DNA of 8,864 nucleotides from Alphaproteobacteria bacterium (lineage in GTDB: Bacteria; Pseudomonadota; Alphaproteobacteria; Rickettsiales; UBA8987). The position numbers and the translations under genes are program-made. The notes below the pieces were generated by a model that saw only the letters and a list, made by a program, of their open reading frames with translations, was not told where the DNA came from and made no database searches. How positions within the stretch are numbered: the first letter of the stretch is position 1; each line of letters begins with the position of its first letter. The stretch spans positions 1 through 8,864 of the forward strand of contig DQGZ01000161.1 of the NCBI GenBank assembly GCA_003531345.1, read 5' to 3'. Of the stretch, positions 1 to 6,423 are shown piece after piece.

Positions 1-511
1 GCTCACCATCAGTATCAGGAGAACTTTCAGCCGCTACCCGAGCTTTTTTAACGCTTTTTATAGCCCCAACAGATTCAAGTATTGCGCTTACTGAGGATTT
101 TTTAGCACTTAGCTCGGTTGTTTTGTTCTTTAAAAAATCATCCTCAAGCGCTGTTTTGTAATCATCTACATTTTCTGGAATTTTAGAGTTTGTTTTTTTG
201 ATTTGTTCAAAATCTGCTTTGCCACCTTCTGCTAATCCGCTTTTGTGGTTTTGCAGCCTATCTAAGCTAGATTTTTCAATTATATAATTAAGTATCTCTG
301 TTTTTTGTTCTTCATTAAGTTCTAGCGAAACATTTTTACCAAATTCATTTTTTTGAAAAAATTCGTAATTGCCACCCTCATCTTTATTAAAAGAGATTTC
401 AAAACCATTTATCTTTGCTTCTCTATGGTTTTTGCCACTCCATTTTTTAAATGCATTTTCAGAGTTTTTTACTTGTTGCTCAAAAACCTGTTCTATTAAC
501 TTTTTTTCCAT
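1..511 (-). CDS. Unrecognised lysine/glutamate-rich protein, C-terminus cut by window edge
   Basis: An open frame of 170 codons reads leftward from an ATG at 509-511 and runs off the window without a stop, so the gene is partial at its C-terminus. The visible product begins MEKKLIEQVFEQQ and is hydrophilic, charged and mostly helical-looking. It has no signal peptide, no membrane segment and no motif I can name. The middle (about residues 62-85) looks amphipathic, and residues 130-165 are rich in Lys, Ser and Ala. Codon use matches the other AT-rich minus-strand genes. It lies 27 bp downstream of the 272-aa gene in the same direction, so it is probably co-transcribed with it. No convincing Shine-Dalgarno precedes the ATG, so translational coupling or a weak start is possible. 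The gene is likely real from its length and conserved orientation. Function unknown. Confidence 0.7.
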   Translation of the reverse strand, partial: MEKKLIEQVFEQQVKNSENAFKKWSGKNHREAKINGFEISFNKDEGGNYEFFQKNEFGKNVSLELNEEQKTEILNYIIEKSSLDRLQNHKSGLAEGGKADFEQIKKTNSKIPENVDDYKTALEDDFLKNKTTELSAKKSSVSAILESVGAIKSVKKARVAAESSPDTDGE

Positions 512-538
512 AAATGCTTAATATAACAATTTATAAAT

Positions 539-1357
539 CTAACCCATTGTATTTCTTCCTTCAGCTACTCTATGACCAAGATTTTCAGGAGCGTTATTAC
601 TGCTTGGCGTATATGGGGCGCTTGGTCTAAAACCTCCACCCATATTTGTGCCACCTCTTATAATTACCCCTCCGCCTGGTAGATTTATAGGGGGAGGTAA
701 ACTTTCCCTAAGGTCAGATATCTGAGGTTTTTCTGGGGAATTACTTGCCAATACGACCTTTCTTGAAGAACCTGATCGATCTTTAGCTCCATTACCTTCA
801 ACTGGCTTTTCTTCGGCATTAGGAAACCAGTCATATTTTTTTTCCAATGCTTTAAAACCCCTAACACCAAGGTCACCAACATGTTGACCAATAGTTTTAT
901 CTGTGAGTATATAACTTGTACCTTGAGCCACTGCATAACCAGCCGCAGCTAACCACCCTGGAGGGCCAAATACCATAAGCCCACCAAGCAAACTAATGTC
1001 AGTAAAAATTCCTACACCACCACCCACTACAGTTTGGGCGCCTTCTTCAAGTGATTTTGCGTGTATTGCCTTTTTAGCAATATCAACTGACTCAGCCGCA
1101 ACTATAGCAGTTGAAACCACGGGAAATGCTTTTCCAACACCTTTTAGAAGTCCAGCACCACCACCCCAACCTGTCATTGATCTAGCTGTTTTTGCAAAAA
1201 ACCTATTAACATGATATAAGGCTTTACCAACAAATCCCGTTGCAATCAGTTCACCTGTTTTATCATGATCATTTCCTGCCTGTTCATTTTTAGCATGTAT
1301 ACTTTCTGAACCAGAAGCTTGTTTATGTTTTTCTTTTGAAGTTACAACTAGAACCAT
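539..1357 (-). CDS. Unrecognised 272-aa protein with Gly/Ala-rich hydrophobic core and Pro/Gly-rich tail
   Basis: The start at 1357 is supported by an AGGAG ribosome binding site (plus-strand 1364-1368) six bases upstream of the ATG. The protein has three zones. Residues 1-40 are polar, with many Lys, His, Glu and Ser. Residues 60-151 are glycine- and alanine-rich and hydrophobic: a GWGGGAGLLKGVGK stretch, a helix around 78-88, and a long non-polar run at 109-151 (GGGVGIF, LLGGLMVFGPPGWLAAAGYAV). Residues 180-272 are a disordered-looking tail with PPP and repeated GG (PPPINLPGGG, GGTNMGGGF). The core resembles glycine-zipper or pore-forming hydrophobic hairpins, but I cannot assign a family. 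There is no N-terminal signal peptide. It sits 63 bp downstream of the 469-aa gene and 27 bp upstream of the next one, consistent with an operon. A membrane-inserting effector, a toxin component or a structural envelope protein are all possible. Confidence 0.75.
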   Translation of the reverse strand: MVLVVTSKEKHKQASGSESIHAKNEQAGNDHDKTGELIATGFVGKALYHVNRFFAKTARSMTGWGGGAGLLKGVGKAFPVVSTAIVAAESVDIAKKAIHAKSLEEGAQTVVGGGVGIFTDISLLGGLMVFGPPGWLAAAGYAVAQGTSYILTDKTIGQHVGDLGVRGFKALEKKYDWFPNAEEKPVEGNGAKDRSGSSRKVVLASNSPEKPQISDLRESLPPPINLPGGGVIIRGGTNMGGGFRPSAPYTPSSNNAPENLGHRVAEGRNTMG

Positions 1358-1363
1358 ATAAAT

Positions 1364-1368
1364 CTCCT
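1364..1368 (-). promoter_or_regulatory. Ribosome binding site of the 272-aa gene
   Basis: The minus strand reads AGGAG here, followed by six bases (atttat) and then ATG at 1357. This is the best Shine-Dalgarno in the minus-strand block and fixes the start of the 272-aa gene. Confidence 0.75.
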
Positions 1369-1420
1369 AAATTAAAATATTAATATATACTAACATGTGG
1401 TCACTTGAAGTCATTCTTAT

Positions 1421-2830
1421 TTAACCTATAACATGTCTATTTCCTGTATCGTTTCTCCCAGCAGATTTACCACCAGCTATAGGTGATGGAACAGTAACAT
1501 CACTAGCGCCTTTACTTCTTATCCCTGTAAGTGCACTTCCAGCTTCCCTTGTGTCAATTGCGGCAATAGCCGCACTATAATCTTTATCTAAAGTGCCTTC
1601 AATTGCCATTCTTCTATAATCTTCATTTGTTAGCTTTCTATTATTAGCACCAATAGTTTGACTACAATCAGGTTGCATATATTCCTTAACAGCTTGTGTC
1701 ATTTTACCATGCACGCCGTCAACTGAAAATCTTGAAACATCAACACCTGTACTTCGCCTTATTGCCTCAATTACATTAGGATTATTATTTAAGTAAGTCA
1801 TTGCTCTTTTTTGAAAGGCAATTGTTTCTGGGTCTGATTTCCGTTCTTTAGCTGCAGGATTAGGCGCAGAAGTATTATCACTCGCTTTAGTTCCTTTATT
1901 TGCTGTACTGGTAGAAGTTGTAACCGCAGCGGTGGTAGTATTTGTTGTTGGGGTATTTTCTGATGTTTGAGTTTCTTCCCTCCCTCTACTTGCTTTAATT
2001 AAATCATCAAGAGAAACGGTATTTGATGTTGCAGAAGAAATAAGAACACTTCTTCCATACTTGCCATTACATACTTCTTGTATAGCGGCCATACCTTGAT
2101 CAAAAAAAGCCTTCTCGCCATTTCCTAATGACTGGTATGCCTTGAATAATGGACTTGGTTGGCCTAAATCATCCTTTTTCCAACTCCATTCTCTGCCGTC
2201 TTTACCATCTTTGTCATATACACAGAAAATATGATGTAGAGCAGAGTTTTCATTTATATTAGGATATGTTGCCAAATAAGTTCCAAGTATTCTATTCACA
2301 GCCTCATCCTTACTTGTGATTGGTCCAGCACTACCCCTTTCACCAACTTCTTCACCGTCAGAATAACTTGTCCTTAATAGAGATGAAACCAGATTATCTC
2401 TTTGATATGCTAAGGCGGCGTGCTGAACCCCCCTTAAAATATTTATATCGTAATATCCTTTCGCACTCTTCAATATTTTTTCAACCTCTGTATCAACACC
2501 CTCGGTATTGCCTCCCTTAGCATGATAACGCCATCTTAAATCGTCATTTTGAATTTGATTATATAATTTTGTTACCCTCAGCATTTCGGGGGCTTTTCCA
2601 AAATCTACAAAGTTAGTTTTAAATGTTCTATTAATGGTTGCTGTAAAAATATTTGTATCTTGATAAATACCCCATTCAGCTGCTTCAATTTGGTCGCCAT
2701 AGCCATTTTCATAAATTGCATCAGTAATTTGCAATAATTGTTCCTTGGTATAGTACCATTTGTCATCTTTCGTTGACTGAACTGGTCTAATTCCTTCTAT
2801 AGCTTTTATTAAACCTTCTCTATTTCCCAT
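1421..2830 (-). CDS. Unrecognised 469-aa protein with Thr/Ser linker and peptidoglycan-binding-like C-terminal segment
   Basis: Residues 1-280 form a mostly helical, soluble-looking region (many Tyr, Asn, Asp, Trp) that I do not recognise. Residues 286-326 are a low-complexity Thr/Ser/Ala/Asn linker (TPTTNTTTAAVTTSTSTA). Residues 337-388 follow the pattern of a PG_binding_1-type repeat: a helix (FQKRAMTYL), then the loop FSVDGVHGKMTQAVKEYM, which matches the family's 'DGxxGxxTxxAVxxFQ' signature. This is a resemblance by eye, not a profile hit. The remaining 80 residues are polar and end GRNDTGNRHVIG. There is no signal peptide, so if the protein acts on cell wall it would need a dedicated export route. 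The start is supported by a TATAAT-like promoter 28 bp upstream (2859-2864), but no Shine-Dalgarno is visible. Gene reality is very likely. Function is uncertain: a cell-wall-directed effector or a phage-like or predation-related protein are options. Confidence 0.8.
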   Translation of the reverse strand: MGNREGLIKAIEGIRPVQSTKDDKWYYTKEQLLQITDAIYENGYGDQIEAAEWGIYQDTNIFTATINRTFKTNFVDFGKAPEMLRVTKLYNQIQNDDLRWRYHAKGGNTEGVDTEVEKILKSAKGYYDINILRGVQHAALAYQRDNLVSSLLRTSYSDGEEVGERGSAGPITSKDEAVNRILGTYLATYPNINENSALHHIFCVYDKDGKDGREWSWKKDDLGQPSPLFKAYQSLGNGEKAFFDQGMAAIQEVCNGKYGRSVLISSATSNTVSLDDLIKASRGREETQTSENTPTTNTTTAAVTTSTSTANKGTKASDNTSAPNPAAKERKSDPETIAFQKRAMTYLNNNPNVIEAIRRSTGVDVSRFSVDGVHGKMTQAVKEYMQPDCSQTIGANNRKLTNEDYRRMAIEGTLDKDYSAAIAAIDTREAGSALTGIRSKGASDVTVPSPIAGGKSAGRNDTGNRHVIG

Positions 2831-3118
2831 AATAAAAATTTATTCTGTTTATAACCTAATTATACCCTAAAATAGTTAACAAATCGTAAAGAAAATAAAA
2901 TTTATTTCAAATTTTTTATAATTCTTGTAACTATCTGATATTGAATAATAATTATATGGTAAAAATAATATTTTGCTACAAGAAAATCGTGTAGACTCTG
3001 GAATATGGCGGGCGAGGAGAATTAAATTAGCGCAGTTGACTACACAGCCCAATCAAACTATAGCACCATTATTTATTACTTCTAGTTGTTGTTAGGTAGG
3101 CAAATTTAACAAAGATAC
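2831..3118. other. Intergenic region upstream of the 469-aa gene
   Basis: These 288 bp hold no supportable gene on either strand. The part nearest the 469-aa gene is extremely AT-rich and contains its probable -10 box. Around 3001-3060 there is a locally GC-richer patch (a GGCGGGCGAGGAG-like stretch and GCGCAGTTGAC) that stands out from its surroundings and could be a scar of older DNA. I see no clear hairpin plus T-run terminator behind the 500-aa gene, so read-through into the 469-aa gene is possible. Confidence 0.5.
2859..2864 (-). promoter_or_regulatory. Probable -10 box of the 469-aa gene
   Basis: The minus strand reads TATAAT, a perfect sigma70 -10 hexamer, 28 bp upstream of the ATG at 2830. 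No good -35 box lies at 16-18 bp; TTTACG is about 20 bp away. In DNA this AT-rich a chance match is quite possible, so the call is tentative. Confidence 0.4.
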
Positions 3119-4621
3119 TCACCTATTCCTACTATCTTTTTTTTGAGGCGTGGGTTCTTGCCCATCTTTTTCTTTTTTGTATTCTTTAAATTTATCATCT
3201 GCTCTCATATATTCTATTGCAGCTTCTTCTCCCATTTTATAAGCAGCTGGGAAACGGTTTTTATAATCAAATACAATGCGAGATTCCAACTCTTCTTTTG
3301 TTAAAGCCACAGAACCAAGCTCTTTCAACCTTGGTTCAAGCGACACAAGGTTGAACTTTTTCATTACATCAGGATCATCTGAGTTTTGTCCTAAAGTAAA
3401 TATCCTGTCAGCCATCTCGGGATCAACGTTTGCTTTCATTAGTCTAATGTCATGTCCATTGACCACAAATTGATTTTTTCCACTTAATCTATTATCATAA
3501 ATCATACCTTTGTAATATGGGTATTTATCAGCCCCCTCACTATGTGCAGCACCTACGATAACTATTGTATTTTTGCGCTGCGCTGTAACTGTTTTAACAA
3601 AATTATTGTTTCGGGCATTCTCATCTTGCTGTGTATATTGATCTCCATATTTATGCCCTTCAGGAAGAGCAACATCCATAAGATGCAAGTTTTTTCCTGC
3701 AAAATATTTAACCGCAAAACCTTCAATTGCTCTTTCAGTTTCATTATTTCCATATACTGGGTTTTGTACTATATATTTCTCAAATTCATCTAGCATCTCT
3801 TTGTTGCCTCTTGAAAAGATATCTTTTCCATAAGCAACCCCCTTATAATCAAATACTACACTTTTGTCTTTTAACTGACAATCCATATAATTCTCTGTAC
3901 AGGTATTATCTACCCCATGTTTTTGCCTTGCATACGTAACATTAAACCCCTGAGCGTAGTAACTTGCCATATTTCCATGCATATCAGTTACATGTAGAAC
4001 ATTATTGTTTCCTTTAGAAAAGGCCTTATCTACAAATTGGGCATTTGGTCTTAAATACAAAAGCTCTATCTTTTTATCTATTGTTAGTTGTTTACCATCT
4101 TCTTCTTTATAAGAATCATTTAAAAATGAGGCAAATTCTGGATCTGTCTTCGATAAGGTGTTATACAAATCACTTTGGCGCAATATAGCTGCCAGAATAT
4201 TAATCCCTTCCCCTTTAGTATCATCCTGCATTCGCAACACATCTACTGCAATCTTTGGGTCCGCTTCGGATGGCACTACAATACCTATATATCGCCCCTT
4301 TTTATTATTATATTCTTTATCATAAATTGCATAAAATGTTTTTGTTTTATCATTAGGAATCTCTACTTGCTTTCCTTTTCCATCATCGCCAAACTCAATA
4401 TACACAGGGGCACAGAAAAATTCAGGATAATTTTTTATGAATTCTTCTGGTCCTCCCCAATATAATCCTTTAGGTCCACCTAACACTGTATTTTTCTGAG
4501 CTAATTCCTCTTTGCCTATACTGGTATTAAGTATAGGTGCAGCGATATCTGCTTGTACAGTGGCTACACTAAGACCTCTTACTGCCTCAATAAAATCTTT
4601 ATCGTCTTTATTTAATACCAT
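3119..4621 (-). CDS. Unrecognised 500-aa protein with weak TraB/ChaN/EreA-like signature
   Basis: The start at 4621 has a plausible ribosome binding site (AGGTAG, seven bases from AGG to the ATG). The protein is soluble-looking, with no signal peptide or membrane segment, and ends in a charged Lys-rich tail (about 472-500, ending KKDSRNR). Two spots catch the eye. One is VLHVTDMHGNM (208-218, His215). The other is DENARNNNFVKTVTAQRKNTIVIVGAAHSEG (333-363, with Glu334, Arg337 and His360), where a helix carrying E..R..N precedes a beta strand ending VGAAH. In the TraB/GumN and ChaN/EreA hydrolase families an 'E-R-N' helix followed by 'vvVGaaHlpG' near the C-terminus, plus an N-terminal 'GTxH', form the metal or active site. 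The likeness is suggestive only, because spacing and the N-terminal motif are imperfect. The 30 or so Asn/Asp-rich loops resemble effector-type proteins. It is the first gene of the minus-strand block. Confidence 0.75.
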   Translation of the reverse strand: MVLNKDDKDFIEAVRGLSVATVQADIAAPILNTSIGKEELAQKNTVLGGPKGLYWGGPEEFIKNYPEFFCAPVYIEFGDDGKGKQVEIPNDKTKTFYAIYDKEYNNKKGRYIGIVVPSEADPKIAVDVLRMQDDTKGEGINILAAILRQSDLYNTLSKTDPEFASFLNDSYKEEDGKQLTIDKKIELLYLRPNAQFVDKAFSKGNNNVLHVTDMHGNMASYYAQGFNVTYARQKHGVDNTCTENYMDCQLKDKSVVFDYKGVAYGKDIFSRGNKEMLDEFEKYIVQNPVYGNNETERAIEGFAVKYFAGKNLHLMDVALPEGHKYGDQYTQQDENARNNNFVKTVTAQRKNTIVIVGAAHSEGADKYPYYKGMIYDNRLSGKNQFVVNGHDIRLMKANVDPEMADRIFTLGQNSDDPDVMKKFNLVSLEPRLKELGSVALTKEELESRIVFDYKNRFPAAYKMGEEAAIEYMRADDKFKEYKKEKDGQEPTPQKKDSRNR

Positions 4622-4753
4622 ATTACTACCTGTTTGAAATTTCGGACGACTCTACAACAGACTTGTTAAGATTTTGTTACAAAAACTAATGAATCTAGCG
4701 TTTTTTTTATTTCTCGGATTTGGCCAGAAGATACAGATTAATGATGGCGGTGC

Positions 4754-4888
4754 GTGGTAGACGATTTGCGAACTAATTCTGAAGCAAAAAACATTATTTT
4801 ACAACTGCCTACATTTTTACTGGTGAAATATTCTGGCGAAGTGAAATTGACTAAGTCAAGTTTTAAACACCTCAAAAAGGTTGCTTAA
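4754..4888 (+). pseudogene. Possible 44-codon gene remnant
   Basis: A frame open from a TGA at 4742 to a TAA at 4886-4888 can be read from a GTG at 4754. It gives a protein-like sequence with alternating hydrophobic and charged residues (TNSEAKNIILQLPTFLLV, then KYSGEVKLTKSSFKHLKKVA). It has no ATG and no ribosome binding site. It may be the tail of a decayed gene or chance. I recognise no family. Confidence 0.2.
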
Positions 4889-4901
4889 TATGGCTCAATA
4901 A

Positions 4902-4948
4902 GATATTTCTTGCTATAGAATGCAATATATGATATTCTTGCTATAGAA
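4902..4948 (+). promoter_or_regulatory. Tandem operator repeats / promoter region of the toxin-antitoxin operon
   Basis: GATATTTCTTGCTATAGAA at 4902-4920 is repeated as GATATTCTTGCTATAGAA at 4931-4948, differing by one T. The shared 14-mer TTCTTGCTATAGAA starts exactly 28 bp apart and has TTCT...AGAA dyad ends. Each copy ends in a TATAGA that could serve as a -10 box, and TATGAT lies between them (4928-4933). Two helically phased sites just upstream of an HTH antitoxin fit the usual autoregulation by antitoxin and toxin-antitoxin complex. Binding is inferred. Confidence 0.65.
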
Positions 4949-4952
4949 AGGT

Positions 4953-4957
4953 AGGGG
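4953..4957 (+). promoter_or_regulatory. Ribosome binding site of the antitoxin gene
   Basis: AGGGG lies seven bases before the ATG at 4965. It fixes the antitoxin start and is far stronger than anything in front of the toxin, consistent with antitoxin being made in excess. Confidence 0.7.
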
Positions 4958-4964
4958 AAAAGAT

Positions 4965-5348
4965 ATGAAAAAAACAACAAATAACAAAGCAGAATTAAGC
5001 GAAGAGGCTGTGATTAGTAAAGCTCTAAAAAAAGCTTCTGAATATTGGAGTATCAACAACAAGCAACTTGGTGAATTTTGTGGGCTTAGCGAGGCTACAA
5101 TTTCTCGCCTTAAAAATGGTCAGTATGTTTTAGATTATAATTCAAAATCATGGCAGCTTGCGCTTATATTCTTACGCATATTTCGTGGGCTTGATGCCTA
5201 TATGGGCGGAAATATTGATAACGAAAAGGCTTGGCTAAAAGCTAGCAATCATGCACTTGGCGGCAAGCCTATTGAATTGATGAAAAATGTTGAGGGCTTG
5301 GCAAATGTTGCCCAATATATTGATTATGCCAGAGGGAACTATAACTAG
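4965..5348 (+). CDS. Xre/MbcA/ParS-family antitoxin (DUF2384)
   Basis: This 127-aa protein has the two-part layout of RES-associated antitoxins. Residues about 31-52 form a Xre-like helix-turn-helix (NKQLGEFCGLSEATISRLKNG) for DNA binding. Residues about 85-127 form the MbcA/ParS toxin-binding domain, with the typical pattern of a Trp-containing helix (NEKAWLKASNHALGGKPIELM) followed by GLANVAQYIDYARGNYN. In characterised systems the C-terminal helices plug the toxin's active site and the HTH represses the operon. The gene lies directly upstream of a RES-domain toxin with a 28-bp gap and is preceded by tandem operator-like repeats. Length is normal for the family and the start has a good Shine-Dalgarno. 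The family call rests on pattern recognition plus the partner gene. Confidence 0.9.
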   Translation: MKKTTNNKAELSEEAVISKALKKASEYWSINNKQLGEFCGLSEATISRLKNGQYVLDYNSKSWQLALIFLRIFRGLDAYMGGNIDNEKAWLKASNHALGGKPIELMKNVEGLANVAQYIDYARGNYN

Positions 5349-5357
5349 GGAATTGTA

Positions 5358-5372
5358 ATGAACGAACTGTAA
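5358..5372 (+). other. Four-codon minicistron between antitoxin and toxin
   Basis: ATG AAC GAA CTG TAA encodes MNEL. It has its own Shine-Dalgarno-like AGGGA (5347-5351, overlapping the antitoxin stop) at six bases. Its stop ends four bases before the toxin ATG, which has no evident ribosome binding site. The toxin may therefore be translated by reinitiation or coupling. Alternatively this is a former toxin start now out of frame. Confidence 0.4.
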
Positions 5373-5376
5373 CTCA

Positions 5377-6135
5377 ATGCCAGCAAAGCAAGAAATCAAA
5401 AAGCATTTTCAAAAATATGAAAATGAAATTTATAGATTGGTAGAAGGTCAATACTTCATATCAACCAGAAAACTTGTTGATAGCGATGCAGAGCAAGAAT
5501 TGCTTGAAAGTATTTTAGATAATTCAAAGCCAGCTGCACCAATAAAAAATTCCAAAGGTAATTTGCATTATCTGCTTTATACCCCGTTCCGTTATCCACC
5601 ACTTAAAACTGGCGGTAGGTTTCATACGCGTATAGAGCAAAGTATTTTCTATGGATCTGAAGAATTAGAAACATCAATGGCGGAAATTGCTTTTGGCAGG
5701 TTTTTATTTATGCAAAATTCTGATGCAGAGCTTGAAGCTATGAATGTTCCATATACGCATTTTGTGGTGAAAGTTAAATCTGCTAAATCTATTTTACTTA
5801 ACAAAAATTCTTTTGATATAGAAAGGGATAAAATCAGTAACCCATCATCTTATGGATATTCTCAAGGTTTAGGAAAATTAATGCGAGATGCTGGCGCAGA
5901 ATTATTCACTTATTTTTCTGCTAGAAAAAAAGACGGCATAAATGTTGGTTTATTCTCTGTTGAAGCCTTTGCCAGCAATAAGCCAATGGCAGGCAGGGAT
6001 AAGCATTGGAGTGTTTATATTACGAATGATAAAGTGGAGTTCCACCGCTCACATATGAAAGACAGCAAAAAAGAAAGTCATGTTTTTGAAATAGCCTCGT
6101 TCAAAACTAAGAATAAATTTCCCAGTAAAATCTAA
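5377..6135 (+). CDS. RES-domain toxin (NAD+-degrading)
   Basis: This 252-aa protein is the toxin partner of the upstream antitoxin. RES proteins are named for conserved Arg, Glu and Ser, and characterised members (for example MbcT) destroy cellular NAD+ by phosphorolysis or hydrolysis. Candidate residues here are Arg81 in TGGRFHTR, Tyr92 in FYGSEE, Glu103 in SMAEIAFGRF and Ser181 in TYFSARKKDG, followed by the usual NVGLFS strand. The N-terminal EIYRLVEGQY matches the 'hR.' strand that opens the domain. All elements seem present, so the toxin is probably active. The first 15 residues and the C-terminal 45 (from about 207) are outside the core. The frame is closed by TGA at 5359-5361, so ATG at 5377 is the only good start, although it lacks a Shine-Dalgarno. 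It acts in the cytoplasm. Confidence 0.88.
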   Translation: MPAKQEIKKHFQKYENEIYRLVEGQYFISTRKLVDSDAEQELLESILDNSKPAAPIKNSKGNLHYLLYTPFRYPPLKTGGRFHTRIEQSIFYGSEELETSMAEIAFGRFLFMQNSDAELEAMNVPYTHFVVKVKSAKSILLNKNSFDIERDKISNPSSYGYSQGLGKLMRDAGAELFTYFSARKKDGINVGLFSVEAFASNKPMAGRDKHWSVYITNDKVEFHRSHMKDSKKESHVFEIASFKTKNKFPSKI

Positions 6136-6423
6136 GTGAGTAATTTCCATTAGATTACAAAGACTTAAATGTCCGAACAAATTTATCATGGCGGTCTGTT
6201 GGTTGCACCGCTCGCTCCTCGTTATAAAAAGACACAAGGAAAACTGCGGCTCTCAAAACCCGTACTCTGCTGTCATGAATACTACGCTAGGGGTGGTATT
6301 CTTGACAGATGAAATACATCAGCAATCCAATAATTCAGCAGCTGATTCTGTGGAATTTAAGTTACTTCCTATCCTCTTTACAAATCAGAAGACCACCATA
6401 TTCTTCTCGTTTGGTGCAATTTA
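6136..6423. other. Unassigned stretch between RES toxin and recombinase remnant
   Basis: These 288 bp contain no gene I can defend and no clear terminator behind the toxin. Two overlapping short frames exist: 47 codons from ATG 6169 (listed separately) and 78 codons from ATG 6188 in another frame. They cannot both be real and neither has a ribosome binding site. Composition is intermediate between the AT-rich left side and the GC-richer right side. I read it as degenerate junction DNA. Confidence 0.4.
6169..6312 (+). CDS. Doubtful small ORF, 47 aa
   Basis: ATG at 6169 opens a frame ending at TGA 6310-6312. The product starts MSEQIYHGGLLVAPLAPRYK and contains KLRLSKPVLCCHEYYARGG. The amino-acid mix is protein-like, but no Shine-Dalgarno is present (attacaaagacttaa precedes it) and I recognise no family. 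It could be the N-terminus of a truncated gene. Confidence 0.2.
   Translation: MSEQIYHGGLLVAPLAPRYKKTQGKLRLSKPVLCCHEYYARGGILDR

Larger units (their letters stand above)
4622..4964. other. Divergent intergenic region between the 500-aa gene and the toxin-antitoxin pair
   Basis: These 343 bp separate two transcription units pointing apart, so promoters for both should lie here. On the right, two direct repeats precede the antitoxin. On the left only a ribosome binding site for the 500-aa gene is clear. An eight-T run lies at about 4701-4708 without a hairpin before it, so I do not call it a terminator. In between, 4745-4888 is an open frame with a fragment-like coding look (listed separately). 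Confidence 0.5.

Noticed and set aside
2195..2215. EF-hand-like loop DKDGKDGREW in the 469-aa protein
   Set aside because: Spacing of acidic residues does not fit the canonical 12-residue calcium loop and no flanking helices are evident.
4680..4710. Run of eight Ts as a possible terminator
   Set aside because: No stable hairpin precedes it on either strand, and it lies between divergent genes where a terminator is not expected.
3005..6194. ATGGCGG occurring in three intergenic patches (3005, 4744, 6188)
   Set aside because: A tempting dispersed repeat, but the match does not extend convincingly beyond seven or so bases, so chance is the simpler explanation.
6049..6237. 62-codon minus-strand frame overlapping the end of the RES toxin gene
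   Set aside because: Lies largely opposite a well-supported coding region or in the unassigned gap, with no start signal or recognisable domain.
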